Positions 8,626 to 17,365 are shown, numbered from the stretch's first letter. The stretch is DNA of 64,000 nucleotides from JAGVSR01 sp963825555 (GCA_963825555.1 CAWGTZ010000024.1:1-64000); one strand, 5' to 3'. Translations and numbers: made by a program. Notes: generated by a model from the sequence alone, not told the origin.

Positions 8626-9471
8626 ATGGGAGGAAAATTTTTCGCAGGCGTGATGCTGCTGCTGGCGTCCGCCATTCTCGGTAGCGCGGTCGGCGGCGCA
8701 GCGATCGCAGCTGAGCGCTTCATTCTTCTGCAGTCGACCACCTCCACGGAGAACTCGGGCTTCTTCAGGGAGGTGCTTCCGAAGTTCACAGCGAAGACCG
8801 GAATAGAAGTGCGCGTCGTTGCCGTGGGCACCGGACAGGCGATCAAGAATGCCATGAACGGCGATGGCGATGTGCTCCTCGTTCATGATCGCGCGGCTGA
8901 GGAGAAATTCGTTTCCGATGGCTACGGCACCGCGCGGTTCGACGTGATGTATAACGACTATCTGCTTGCCGGTCCCTCGACCGACCCGGTGGGAATTGCG
9001 GGCGAAAAAGACATCGTCGCCGCGTTTCGCAAGATCAGCACGGCGGGTTCACCGTTCGTCTCGCGAGGCGACGACAGCGGCACCCACAAGGCCGAACTCC
9101 GGCTATGGAAGGAGGCGAACGTGGACGTGAAGTCCCTATCCGGGACATGGTACCGCGAAGCCGGGCAGGGCATGGGCGCGACGCTCAACGTGGCTGCTGG
9201 CATGAATGCCTACGTGCTGACTGATCGGGCCACATGGTCGTCTTTCAAGAACCGGCGCGATCTGACGGTCATGGTCGAAGGCGACCCGCGGCTCTTCAAT
9301 CCGTACAGTATCATTCTGGTAAACCCGAAAAAGCACCCCCATGTGAAGGCGGCCGACGGGCAGTCCTTCATAGACTGGATGCTCTCAGCCGAAGGACAGG
9401 CGGCGATCGCGGACTTCAAGATCGACGGTCAGACGGTCTATTTTCCGGATGCGAAGTCGCAGCCACGCTAG
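8626..9471 (+). CDS. tupA: Tungstate-binding periplasmic protein TupA
   Basis: 281-residue solute-binding protein. A signal peptide covers about residues 1-28. The mature protein opens with ILLQSTTSTENSG, which carries the Thr/Ser run typical of TupA oxyanion binding. Further on, SRGDDSGTHKAEL and WYREAGQGMGATL are also typical of the family. The start ATG has a strong AGGAGGGGAGG leader. TupA proteins bind tungstate with high selectivity over molybdate, so this gene is the best evidence in the block for tungsten use. Its 3' end overlaps the end of mobB on the other strand by 56 bases. Confidence 0.9.
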   Translation: MGGKFFAGVMLLLASAILGSAVGGAAIAAERFILLQSTTSTENSGFFREVLPKFTAKTGIEVRVVAVGTGQAIKNAMNGDGDVLLVHDRAAEEKFVSDGYGTARFDVMYNDYLLAGPSTDPVGIAGEKDIVAAFRKISTAGSPFVSRGDDSGTHKAELRLWKEANVDVKSLSGTWYREAGQGMGATLNVAAGMNAYVLTDRATWSSFKNRRDLTVMVEGDPRLFNPYSIILVNPKKHPHVKAADGQSFIDWMLSAEGQAAIADFKIDGQTVYFPDAKSQPR

Positions 9472-9991
9472 GCCGCAGAGGACCCACGGCCCGTTCGATG
9501 AAGTCGGCGATTTTTGCGACATCATCGAGTGCAAAGAGCGGCAGCGTGCCGTGCTCGGTCTCGTGATCCGACGCGATGGCGATGATTGTGGCATCATGGG
9601 GCGCCAGTGGGCGGCGGTCCTGCTGGAGGGAGCGGCGCGCCTCGATCTTCGGGATGCTGGCGGTCTTGTAGCCTTCTACGATCACGAGATCCGACGGCGA
9701 GAGCCAGGCGAAGATCTCTTCCAGGTTGGGTTCCGGTTCGTCCTTCAGTTCGTGGATCATCGCCCAACGCTTCCCACCGACCACGACCACCTCGCCCGCG
9801 CCTGCCCGGCGGTGGCGCGCACTATCGGTTTCCTGGTCATCGACCTGGAATTCATGGTGGGCGTGCTTAATGCTGGCGACTTTGAGACCCCGCCTCGTGA
9901 ATTCCTCAATCAGGCGAATTGTCAACGTTGTCTTGCCGGATTTCTTCCAGCCGACGATGCCGATGACGGGGGTTTTAACTGCGGGCTTCAT
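9416..9991 (-). CDS. mobB: Molybdopterin-guanine dinucleotide biosynthesis adaptor MobB
   Basis: 191 residues from ATG 9991 (an upstream in-frame ATG at 10009 is possible). The N-terminal P-loop GIVGWKKSGKTTL and the GTP-binding fold are those of MobB, which assists MobA in attaching GMP to the pterin cofactor. The motif SIKHAHHEFQVDDQETDS is a family hallmark. It follows mobA closely and ends the fdh operon, and its tail runs 56 bases into the end of the convergent tupA gene. Bis-MGD is the cofactor form used by formate dehydrogenase of this type. Confidence 0.85.
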   Translation of the reverse strand: MKPAVKTPVIGIVGWKKSGKTTLTIRLIEEFTRRGLKVASIKHAHHEFQVDDQETDSARHRRAGAGEVVVVGGKRWAMIHELKDEPEPNLEEIFAWLSPSDLVIVEGYKTASIPKIEARRSLQQDRRPLAPHDATIIAIASDHETEHGTLPLFALDDVAKIADFIERAVGPLRPSVAATSHPENRPSDRRS

Positions 9992-10016
9992 GCAACGTTT
10001 CTCTATCATGTATTGC

Positions 10017-10667
10017 CTAGCCGGCAAGGAGTTCGCGCGCTTGCGCAAGTTCTTCCGGCGTGTTGGCGTTGAAGAAGGGATCGACGGAACGGCCCTTCAA
10101 TTCGATAAATGGGAAATCGACGGGCACAGTGCCGTGCCGATCGGTCCAGGCGAGCACCTTGCGGGTGCCCGCGCGCAGCGCTTCTTCGAGGTCGTCGGCC
10201 AGCGCGACGGGCCAAAGCCCGATGACGGGGTGCAACCCCCCGTCGGAGCGCGCGAGTGCGATCGCGCCCGTGCCAGCTTCCAGGCCGTCCTGGAGACGTT
10301 CGACGAGATTGGCGGGCAGGAAGGGCGCATCCGTCGAGACGCTGACGAGGTGCGTTGCCTCCGGCGCATTCGCTTTTGACCACCTGAGGCCCGCGAGTAT
10401 ACCGGCAAGGGGACCCGCGAAGCCTTCGACGGTGTCGGGGACAATCGGTAAGGCGAACTCGGCGAAGCGTGCCGGATCGCCATTCGCGTTGATGACCAAT
10501 GCGCCGACCTGGGGTTTCAGGCGCTCGATGACGTGGCCGAGCATCGGCTTACCTGCAATTTCAAGGAGCCCCTTGTCGCCGCGGCCTTCGGCGAACGCCT
10601 CGCTCATCCGGCGCGACTGCCCGCCGGCGAGAAGAAGCCCCGTGGGTTTGGTGGAAAGCAATTTCAT
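10017..10667 (-). CDS. mobA: Molybdenum cofactor guanylyltransferase MobA
   Basis: 216-residue nucleotidyltransferase. LLAGGQSRRM near the N-terminus, followed by GDKGLLEIAGKPML, forms the GTP-binding loop; STDAPFLP and the PFFNANTPEEL end are typical of MobA. It transfers GMP from GTP to molybdopterin or its tungsten equivalent to give MGD. The ATG at 10667 is chosen for the GAGG nine bases upstream; a TTG at 10682 overlapping the fdhD stop is the alternative. It lies between fdhD and mobB, in the same direction as the formate dehydrogenase genes. Confidence 0.87.
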   Translation of the reverse strand: MKLLSTKPTGLLLAGGQSRRMSEAFAEGRGDKGLLEIAGKPMLGHVIERLKPQVGALVINANGDPARFAEFALPIVPDTVEGFAGPLAGILAGLRWSKANAPEATHLVSVSTDAPFLPANLVERLQDGLEAGTGAIALARSDGGLHPVIGLWPVALADDLEEALRAGTRKVLAWTDRHGTVPVDFPFIELKGRSVDPFFNANTPEELAQARELLAG

Positions 10668-10678
10668 GGCGGCCGGCC

Positions 10679-11566
10679 TCAATCCGCGTCCGCGTGGGCG
10701 CCCTTGCGGGCATGCTTCTTGTCTTCCTCGTCCACGCGGGCGAGATCCGCATCGAATTCCAGGCGCTCCGCCCCTGAGACGCAGACGAACCGCTTGCCGC
10801 GCGCGCGCCCGATGAGCGTGAGCCCTGCCTTCTGCGCAAGGTCAACGCCCCAGGCCGTGAAGCCCGAGCGCGAGACGAGAATGGGTATTCCCATCTTCAC
10901 GGTCTTGATGACCATCTCGGAGGTCAGGCGACCGGTCGTATAGAAAATCTTGTCTTCGGGTGCGATGCGATTGAGCAGCATGTAGCCGGCAATCTTGTCC
11001 ACCGCGTTGTGGCGGCCGACGTCCTCCATGTAGATCACCGGACGGTCTTCCTGGCAGAGCACGCAGCCGTGGATGGCGCCGGCCTTGAGGTAGAGACTCG
11101 GTGCGGTGTTGATTTTGCGCGTGAGCTGATAGAGCCACGAGGTCTTGAGCTTCGCATGAGGCGAGAGCTTGACCTTGTCGAACTCTTCCATGAGGTCGCC
11201 GAAGACGGTGCCCTGGGCGCAGCCCGACGTCTGCACCTTCTTCTTCAGCTTTTCCTCGTAGTCGGTTTTGCGTGCCGTCCGCACGACGATGGTCTCGATG
11301 TCGGCGTCGTAGTCGATGCCGGTGATCTCGTCGTCGACCCGCAGCATGTTCTGGTTCAAAAGGTAGCCGACAGCCAGCAGATCCGGGTGATCGCCGATTG
11401 TCATCAGCGTCACGATCTCACGGGCATTGAGGAAAAGCGTCAGCGGGCGCTCGGTGACGACGTCGGTCTCGACGCAATTTCCTTCTTGATCCACACCGCT
11501 GACGGCGACCGACAACCGGGGGTCGTCCGGGTTCGGGCTGACCATGAACTCCTGGAGTTTATGCAT
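10679..11566 (-). CDS. fdhD: Formate dehydrogenase accessory sulfurtransferase FdhD
   Basis: 295-residue homologue of FdhD, which moves sulfur from a cysteine desulfurase to the metal-pterin cofactor of formate dehydrogenase. The ATG at 11566 has a GAGG nine bases upstream, and the frame continues further without family similarity. The functional Cys pair is seen as GCVLCQED; other family motifs are MEDVGRHNAVDKI and TTGRLTSEMV. It begins 59 bases after fdhA and its stop abuts mobA. Without FdhD the partner dehydrogenase is normally inactive, so it fits the operon. Confidence 0.88.
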   Translation of the reverse strand: MHKLQEFMVSPNPDDPRLSVAVSGVDQEGNCVETDVVTERPLTLFLNAREIVTLMTIGDHPDLLAVGYLLNQNMLRVDDEITGIDYDADIETIVVRTARKTDYEEKLKKKVQTSGCAQGTVFGDLMEEFDKVKLSPHAKLKTSWLYQLTRKINTAPSLYLKAGAIHGCVLCQEDRPVIYMEDVGRHNAVDKIAGYMLLNRIAPEDKIFYTTGRLTSEMVIKTVKMGIPILVSRSGFTAWGVDLAQKAGLTLIGRARGKRFVCVSGAERLEFDADLARVDEEDKKHARKGAHADAD

Positions 11567-11624
11567 GATCGACCCTCGAGGTGATCGCCCCGCCACATCG
11601 AAGGCGGCGAGGCGCGCTGAGCGT

Positions 11625-14405
11625 TTACTCCGCCGCTTCGGCCGCGGCCTTCGCAAGTTCGACCTTCGCGGCGCAGAACTTGAACTCCGGGATCTTGCCG
11701 TACGGGTCGAGCTGGGGATTGGTCAGCATGTTGGCCGAGGCCTCCGCGAAGCAGAACGGGATGAAGACCATGCCTTCTGGGACTTCACGGTCCTGGCGCG
11801 CGCGCAGCAGCACCTCGCCGCGACGCGTCGAGACCCGAATGAAATCACCAGGCGAGATACCCAGTTTGCGCATGTCGTGAACATTGAGACCGGCGACGGC
11901 TTCGGGCTCGATGGCATCGAGCGTGGTGGCGCGCCGCGTCATGGAGCCTGTGTGCCAGTGCTCCAGCATGCGGCCCGTGCTGAGCACGAACGGGAAGTCG
12001 GCATCCGGGAGCTCGGCCGGCGGCGAGACATCGGCAGGTACGATGCGGGCGCGGCCGGACTTGGTCGGGAACTTGTCGCCGAATATGATCTCGTTGCCAG
12101 GCATGTCGGGCGCATCGCACGGATAGGTGACCGAGTCCTCGCGGTCCACACGTTCCCAGGTGATGTTCTTCAGCGAAGGCATGCAGGATGCCATCTCGTC
12201 GAACACCTCGCTCGGGTGCTTGTAGTTCCAGTCGAGGCCGATGCCGCGCGCGATTTCCTGGATGAGTTCCCAGTCCTGCCGTGCTTCGCCGGGAGGATCG
12301 ACGACGGGACGTGCCATCTGAACCTGGCGGTTCGTATTCGTGAAGGTGCCCCACTTCTCCGCGTGCGCCGAGGCCGGCAGGACGACGTCGGCATGGAACG
12401 CCGTCTCTGTCAGGAAGATGTCCTGCACGACGAGGTGTTCGAGCTTGGCCAACGCCTCGCGGGCATGCGCGGCGTCCGGATCGGACATGGCCGGGTTTTC
12501 GCCCTGGATGAACATGCCCTTCACGTCGCCATTGAGGATCGCCTTGATGATTTCGACAACGGTCAGGCCCTTCTCGCCCGACAACTCGCGGCCGTAGAGT
12601 TCCTCGTAGAACTGCTTTGCCTGCGGGTCCTCTACCGAGATGTAGTCGGGATAGACCATCGGGATGAGCCCTGCGTCGGAGGCACCCTGCACATTGTTCT
12701 GGCCGCGCAGCGGATGGAGGCCCGTGCCCGGACGGCCGATTTGGCCGGTGACGAGGGCGAGCGCGATGAGGCAACGCGAGTTGTCCGTGCCGTGGACATG
12801 CTGCGACACACCCATGCCCCAGAATATGATCGAAGACTTCGCCTTGGCGTAGAGGCGAGCGACCTCACGGACGGTCGCTGCGGGGATGCCGCAGACCGGC
12901 TCCATGGCTTCCGGCGAGTAGTCCTTCACCTTCTTTTTCAGTGCCTCGAAGCCTTCCGTGTGGGCCTGGATGTACTGTTGATCGTAGAGCTTCTCTTCCA
13001 CGATCGTGTGCAACATGCCATTCAGGAGCGCGACGTCCGCGCCCGGCTTGAACTGCAGGATATGCGAGGCATACCGCTGGGTGCCGCCGAAGCGCCCGCG
13101 GGGGTCCATGATGATGAGCTTCGCGCCCTTCTTGGCCGCGTCACGGATGAAGGTGGCGGCGACCGGATGGTTCTCGGAGGGGCGCGCGCCGATGATGATG
13201 ATGACCTCCGCGTCCTTGGCGGCCATGAACGGCGCGGTCACGGCGCCGGAGTTGAGGCCTTCCATGAGGGCGGCGACCGACGAAGCGTGGCACAGTCGCG
13301 TGCAGTGGTCGACGTTGTTGGAGCCGAAGCCCTGGCGGATGAGCTTCTGGAACAGGTAGGCTTCTTCGTTGGAGCACTTGGCCGAGCCGAAGCCGGCGAG
13401 CGCCTTGCCGCCGTCGCGGTCGAGAATGGTCTTGAGGCCGCCAGCGGCCTTCTCCAGCGCCTCTTCCCAAGTGGCCTTGCGGAAGACGTTCCAGGGGTTC
13501 TTCGGATCGACGTCGATGTCGCCGCGTTTGGGGGCGTCGTCGCGGCGGATGAGCGGCACGGTGAGCCGGTCGGGATGGTGGATGTAATCGTAGCCGAAGC
13601 GGCCCTTCACGCACAGGCGGTTCTCGTTTGCGGGGCCGTCGCGGCCGTCGACGTAGAGGATCTTGTTGTCCTTGACGTAAGCCGTGGTCTGGCAGCCGAC
13701 GCCGCAGAACGGGCAGAGGGTATCGACCGCACGCTCTTCGAACTCGACGCGCTTGCCGCTCGACTTGTCGAGGAGGTTTGACTCCATCAGCGCGCCGGTC
13801 GGGCAGGCCTGTACGCACTCGCCGCATGCCACGCAGGTGGAGTTGCCCATGTCCTGGTCGAAGTCGAACACGACCTTGGCGCCATGGCCCCTGTAGGCCA
13901 TGCCGATCACGTCATTGTGCTGCACTTCGCGGCAGGCGCGCACGCACAGGCCGCAGTTGATGCAGGCATCGAGGTTCACCGCGATCGCCGAGTGCGAGTA
14001 ATCTGCCTCCGGCTTGTCGGCCTTGGGGAAACGGCTCTCGGGCTTGATGTTCATGGCGCCGACCCAGTTCCAGAACTTGGAATTGGGATCATGACAGTCG
14101 GACTTGGCGGGCTGGTCGGCGAGCAGGAGTTCGAAGACCATCTCGCGGGACTTCTTCGCGCGCTCGGAGGCGGTCTTGACCTTCATGCCGTTAGCGGCCT
14201 TGCGCTGGCAGGAGGCCGTCAGCACGCGCTCGCCTTCGACTTCAACCATGCAGGCGCGGCAGTTGCCGTCGGCGCGGTAGCCGGGCTCGGGCAGCCAGCA
14301 CAGATGCGGAATCTTCTTGTTGTGGCGGTCAGCGACCTGCCAGATGGTCTCGCCTTCCTCGGCTTCCACCATCTTACCGTCGAGTTCGAAGGTTATCTTG
14401 GCCAT
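11625..14405 (-). CDS. fdhA: NAD-dependent formate dehydrogenase alpha (pterin/metal) subunit, Methylorubrum FDH1 type
   Basis: 926 residues. N-terminal [2Fe-2S] domain with Cys36, 49, 52, 66. Two ferredoxin-type [4Fe-4S] sites at Cys148/151/154/158 and 191/194/197/201. A further [4Fe-4S] site at Cys231/234/238/265 leads into the bis-MGD domain. The metal ligand is Cys372 followed by catalytic His373 (TRLCHASS); the codon is TGC, so this is not a selenoprotein. Between residues 97 and 125 I find only one Cys, so the His-Cys3 cluster of NuoG-like relatives appears absent. It oxidises formate to CO2 and passes electrons to FdhB. The tungstate importer nearby favours tungsten as metal, as in Methylorubrum FDH1. 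It starts 53 bases after fdhB. Confidence 0.92.
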   Translation of the reverse strand: MAKITFELDGKMVEAEEGETIWQVADRHNKKIPHLCWLPEPGYRADGNCRACMVEVEGERVLTASCQRKAANGMKVKTASERAKKSREMVFELLLADQPAKSDCHDPNSKFWNWVGAMNIKPESRFPKADKPEADYSHSAIAVNLDACINCGLCVRACREVQHNDVIGMAYRGHGAKVVFDFDQDMGNSTCVACGECVQACPTGALMESNLLDKSSGKRVEFEERAVDTLCPFCGVGCQTTAYVKDNKILYVDGRDGPANENRLCVKGRFGYDYIHHPDRLTVPLIRRDDAPKRGDIDVDPKNPWNVFRKATWEEALEKAAGGLKTILDRDGGKALAGFGSAKCSNEEAYLFQKLIRQGFGSNNVDHCTRLCHASSVAALMEGLNSGAVTAPFMAAKDAEVIIIIGARPSENHPVAATFIRDAAKKGAKLIIMDPRGRFGGTQRYASHILQFKPGADVALLNGMLHTIVEEKLYDQQYIQAHTEGFEALKKKVKDYSPEAMEPVCGIPAATVREVARLYAKAKSSIIFWGMGVSQHVHGTDNSRCLIALALVTGQIGRPGTGLHPLRGQNNVQGASDAGLIPMVYPDYISVEDPQAKQFYEELYGRELSGEKGLTVVEIIKAILNGDVKGMFIQGENPAMSDPDAAHAREALAKLEHLVVQDIFLTETAFHADVVLPASAHAEKWGTFTNTNRQVQMARPVVDPPGEARQDWELIQEIARGIGLDWNYKHPSEVFDEMASCMPSLKNITWERVDREDSVTYPCDAPDMPGNEIIFGDKFPTKSGRARIVPADVSPPAELPDADFPFVLSTGRMLEHWHTGSMTRRATTLDAIEPEAVAGLNVHDMRKLGISPGDFIRVSTRRGEVLLRARQDREVPEGMVFIPFCFAEASANMLTNPQLDPYGKIPEFKFCAAKVELAKAAAEAAE

Positions 14406-14458
14406 GTCGCGTGCTCTCTTGCTAGCTACAGTCGGGCGTCATTCGCTGTGTCCGACTG

Positions 14459-16171
14459 TTATTTCAGGTCGTCGGGGAAGAACTTCAACACCGACACAAC
14501 GGGATTTGAGGCTGCCTGACCGAGGCCGCAGATCGAGGCGTCGCGCATCACCTGCGCGAGATCGGCCAGGAGATCCTGGTCCCACTTGCCCTCGCTCATA
14601 AGCTTCACGGCCTTCTCGGTGCCGTTGCGGCAGGGCGTGCACTGGCCGCAGCTCTCGTCCTCGAAGAACTTCATGAGGTTCAAGGCCACATCCTTCATAT
14701 CGTCCTTGTTGGACAGGATGACAACCGCGTGGCTGCCAACGAAGCAGCCGTGCTTTTCGAGCGTGCCGAAGTCGAGCGGCAGGTCGGCGAGCGAGGCAGG
14801 CAGAATGCCGCCCGAAGGACCGCCGGGCAGATACCCCTTGAACGTATGACCGTCCTGCATGCCGCCGCAGAGTTCGATGAGTTCGTTTGCCGTCGTTCCG
14901 GCTGCCGTCAGCACCACGCCCGGCTTCTTCACACGGCCCGACACGGAGTAGGACCGGTTGCCCTTGGCGCCGTTCTTGCCCATGGCGGCGAACCATTCGG
15001 CGCCTTTCTCCAGGATCTGCGGGATCCAGTAGAGCGTCTCGACGTTGTTGACGAGCGTAGGGCGGTTGAAGATGCCGACCTGGGCGACGTAGGGCGGACG
15101 ATGGCGCGGCAGGCCGCGCTTGCCCTCGATGCTTTCGATCATCGCGCTTTCTTCGCCGCAGATATAGGCGCCGGCGCCACGACGGACTGAAACCTTGGTG
15201 TGCTTCGTGAGCCCCGCCTTTTCGAGCGCGGCAATCTCGGTGTGCAGGAGCTCGAGCACGGCCGGATATTCGTCGCGCATGTAGATGAAGACCTCCTGGG
15301 CTTCCACGGCCCAGGCCGCGATCAGCATGCCTTCCAGGAACTGGTGCGGACGGCGCTCAAGGTAGTAGCGGTCCTTGAAGGTGCCGGGCTCGCCCTCGTC
15401 GCCATTGACGGCCATGAGGCGGGGGCCCTTCTCCGCTCGCACGAAGGACCACTTGCGGCCCGTCGGGAAGCCTGCGCCGCCAAGCCCCCTCAAGCCGCCA
15501 TCTGACAGCGTGGCGATGATGTTGTCGACCGTACGGTTGCCGTCCAGGCATTCCTTGAGGACTTTGTAACCGCCCTCTTTCTGGTAGGCGGCAAGGTCCT
15601 GATACTTCGGAATAGCAGGGTGAAAGTCGCCTTTCTCGACGACTTTCTTGATCTTCGCCACGGTGGCTTTTGCCACGTGCTTGTGTCCGACTTCGGCGGC
15701 AGGCGCCACGTCACACGCGCCGATGCATGGCGCGCGCACGACCCGGACATCGGGCATGTCTTCCGAACCCAGTGCGGCGAGAAGCTTTTCAGCGCCCGCC
15801 ATCATGCACGAAAGGCTGTCGCAGACACGGATCGTGATGGGCTCGGGCCGCTCCTCTCCATCCTGAACGACGTCGAAGTGGGCATAGAACGTAGCGACCT
15901 CGTAGACCTCGGCCATCGGAATTCGGAGCAGTTCCGCCAGGGCGTGAATGTGGCCGGCGGGGAGGCACTTCTCGGCATCCTGAATCTTGTGGAGGTACTC
16001 GATGAGCAAGGGACGCTCATAGGGGCCCTCACCGATCAGCGCCTTCACGGCCGTGGTCTCGCTCGGCTGCAGCTGACGGCCCTTCTGATATGCGGCGGCC
16101 TTACGGCGGCCCGCGCCAGGATGGTTGGCGCGTTTCTCCAGGGTGAGCGTCCCGTTACCGGTATTGGCCAT
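14459..16171 (-). CDS. fdhB: Formate dehydrogenase beta subunit, fused NuoE-NuoF-type diaphorase
   Basis: 570 residues from ATG 16171, chosen for the GAGG six bases upstream. The N-terminal third is NuoE-like, a thioredoxin-fold [2Fe-2S] domain with CDSLSC and APCIGAC. The rest is NuoF-like: FMN/NADH-binding GGAGFPTGRKW, NGDEGEPGTFKDR and GAGAYICGEESA, then the [4Fe-4S] motif CGQCTPC with a later Cys near the end. In many bacteria these are separate gamma and beta subunits; here, as in Methylorubrum extorquens FDH1, one chain carries both. It receives electrons from FdhA and reduces NAD. It heads the operon fdhB-fdhA-fdhD-mobA-mobB. Confidence 0.92.
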   Translation of the reverse strand: MANTGNGTLTLEKRANHPGAGRRKAAAYQKGRQLQPSETTAVKALIGEGPYERPLLIEYLHKIQDAEKCLPAGHIHALAELLRIPMAEVYEVATFYAHFDVVQDGEERPEPITIRVCDSLSCMMAGAEKLLAALGSEDMPDVRVVRAPCIGACDVAPAAEVGHKHVAKATVAKIKKVVEKGDFHPAIPKYQDLAAYQKEGGYKVLKECLDGNRTVDNIIATLSDGGLRGLGGAGFPTGRKWSFVRAEKGPRLMAVNGDEGEPGTFKDRYYLERRPHQFLEGMLIAAWAVEAQEVFIYMRDEYPAVLELLHTEIAALEKAGLTKHTKVSVRRGAGAYICGEESAMIESIEGKRGLPRHRPPYVAQVGIFNRPTLVNNVETLYWIPQILEKGAEWFAAMGKNGAKGNRSYSVSGRVKKPGVVLTAAGTTANELIELCGGMQDGHTFKGYLPGGPSGGILPASLADLPLDFGTLEKHGCFVGSHAVVILSNKDDMKDVALNLMKFFEDESCGQCTPCRNGTEKAVKLMSEGKWDQDLLADLAQVMRDASICGLGQAASNPVVSVLKFFPDDLK

Positions 16172-16483
16172 GACGTCCTCTATATAAGCGTACGGGCGGG
16201 AACCGCATCCGCAGGCTGTTCGAAGAAAAGGGCAGGCCCGCGCAGTCGAAATCACCCGGCCGCAGACTCTGTTGAGAATGTGGCATGAGCAACTCGTACT
16301 CGGTCTGCTTTATTCGCGGTGCACCATGCCTGCCACGGGTTGTCGCATCAAGAAAGCCGTCCCGTGTTTCAATAGAAAATTCCTATCAAACGATCAAAGC
16401 TATGCCTTTTATGACATAGCTTTGATGTGCCCAGGCGGCGTAGCGAGGCCGAACCGGCCAGAATTCAGTTTTTGCGCCGGAAC
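16172..16483. other. lysR-fdhB intergenic region
   Basis: 312 bases between the end of the LysR gene and the start of fdhB. It holds the likely fdh promoter and the inverted repeats annotated separately. I see no coding frame or RNA gene in it. Confidence 0.6.
16372..16426. promoter_or_regulatory. Candidate LysR-type operator of the fdh operon
   Basis: A 12-base perfect inverted repeat, ATCAAAGCTATG at 16393-16404 and CATAGCTTTGAT at 16415-16426, with a 10-base spacer. Just beside it, 16372-16386 reads ATAG-N7-CTAT, the spaced half-site form used by LysR/OxyR-type regulators. Both lie about 200-255 bases upstream of fdhB and immediately downstream of the LysR gene. I infer that this is where the adjacent regulator acts. 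Confidence 0.6.
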
Positions 16484-17365
16484 CTAGCGCACTGTCCTGC
16501 GAGCAAAGGCCAGGAAGGCGGCGACATGTGGGGGGTGCGGTTCGCGGGCTTTCAGCACGAGGCCGATCTCGTGCGTCACGGTCGGCTCGACGATCGGGAT
16601 AGCCTGGAGGCCCATCGGAGGTTCGAACCTCTCACCCTGGCCAAGGGCTGCGATGGTGACAAAGAGCCCTGAGTTCACATGAACGTGCAGCATCGTCATG
16701 GAGTTCGATTCCAGGTGCGGCTGCACCTCGATGCCGGCGTCGGCCAGATGACGGTCGATGATGCGACGGTTCTGCATGTCGCCGGTCAGGAGGCAGAGGG
16801 GCAGTCGGCCAGCATCAGCCCACGAGATCTTCTTGCGGCCTGCCAGCGGATGGTTCGGGGCAACCAGCAGAGCGTAGTGCTCGGCGTAGAGCGGGACCGT
16901 GTGGAAGCGCTGCACAGGCTCGGTACCGATATAGGTTATGCCGATGTCGATCTCGAGATTGTCGAGCCCGGAGAGGATCGTGCCGGTCGACATGCTGACG
17001 ATCGAGATGTGCAGGCCGGAATGCTTGGCCATGAAGGGCAGCGACAGGTCGGGCACGAAAGGCAGGGCGGTCGGGATCACGCCCAGTTTCAGTGTTCCGG
17101 TAAGTCCGCGCTTCAGCCCCTCGATCTCCTGGCGCATCGTGCGCGCATCGGAAACGATGCGGCGCGCCCAGTCGAGCACGCGTTCTCCTTCCGGCGTGAA
17201 GCCCCTGAAGCGCGAGCCGCGCTCGACGATCAGGACACCCAACTGGTCCTCCAGGCTCTTCACGGCGGCTGACAGCGTGGGCTGGCTGATGCCGCACGTC
17301 TCGGCCGCGCGACCGAAGTGCCGCTCGCGTGACAGCGCGAGAAGGAGTTCGAGTTTGTCGATCAT
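16484..17365 (-). CDS. LysR-family regulator upstream of the formate dehydrogenase operon
   Basis: 293 residues. An N-terminal winged helix-turn-helix (residues 1-60, with HFGRAAETCGISQPTLSAAVK) is followed by a LysR substrate-binding domain to the end. It reads in the same direction as fdhB, which starts 312 bases downstream, with LysR-type inverted repeats between them. In Cupriavidus the LysR-type protein FdsR controls the soluble formate dehydrogenase genes in response to formate; a similar role is inferred from position, not from any ligand residue I can read. There is no strong ribosome site before ATG 17365. Confidence 0.82.
   Translation of the reverse strand: MIDKLELLLALSRERHFGRAAETCGISQPTLSAAVKSLEDQLGVLIVERGSRFRGFTPEGERVLDWARRIVSDARTMRQEIEGLKRGLTGTLKLGVIPTALPFVPDLSLPFMAKHSGLHISIVSMSTGTILSGLDNLEIDIGITYIGTEPVQRFHTVPLYAEHYALLVAPNHPLAGRKKISWADAGRLPLCLLTGDMQNRRIIDRHLADAGIEVQPHLESNSMTMLHVHVNSGLFVTIAALGQGERFEPPMGLQAIPIVEPTVTHEIGLVLKAREPHPPHVAAFLAFARRTVR

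Noticed and set aside
13280..13300. Selenocysteine in the formate dehydrogenase active site
   Set aside because: The codon at the ligand position (residue 372) reads TGC, so it is Cys.
11544..13781. 745-residue open frame on the plus strand
   Set aside because: It lies antisense to fdhA, whose protein has a full set of motifs; the antisense product is Arg/Asp/Val-rich without any domain, a shadow of GC-rich codons.
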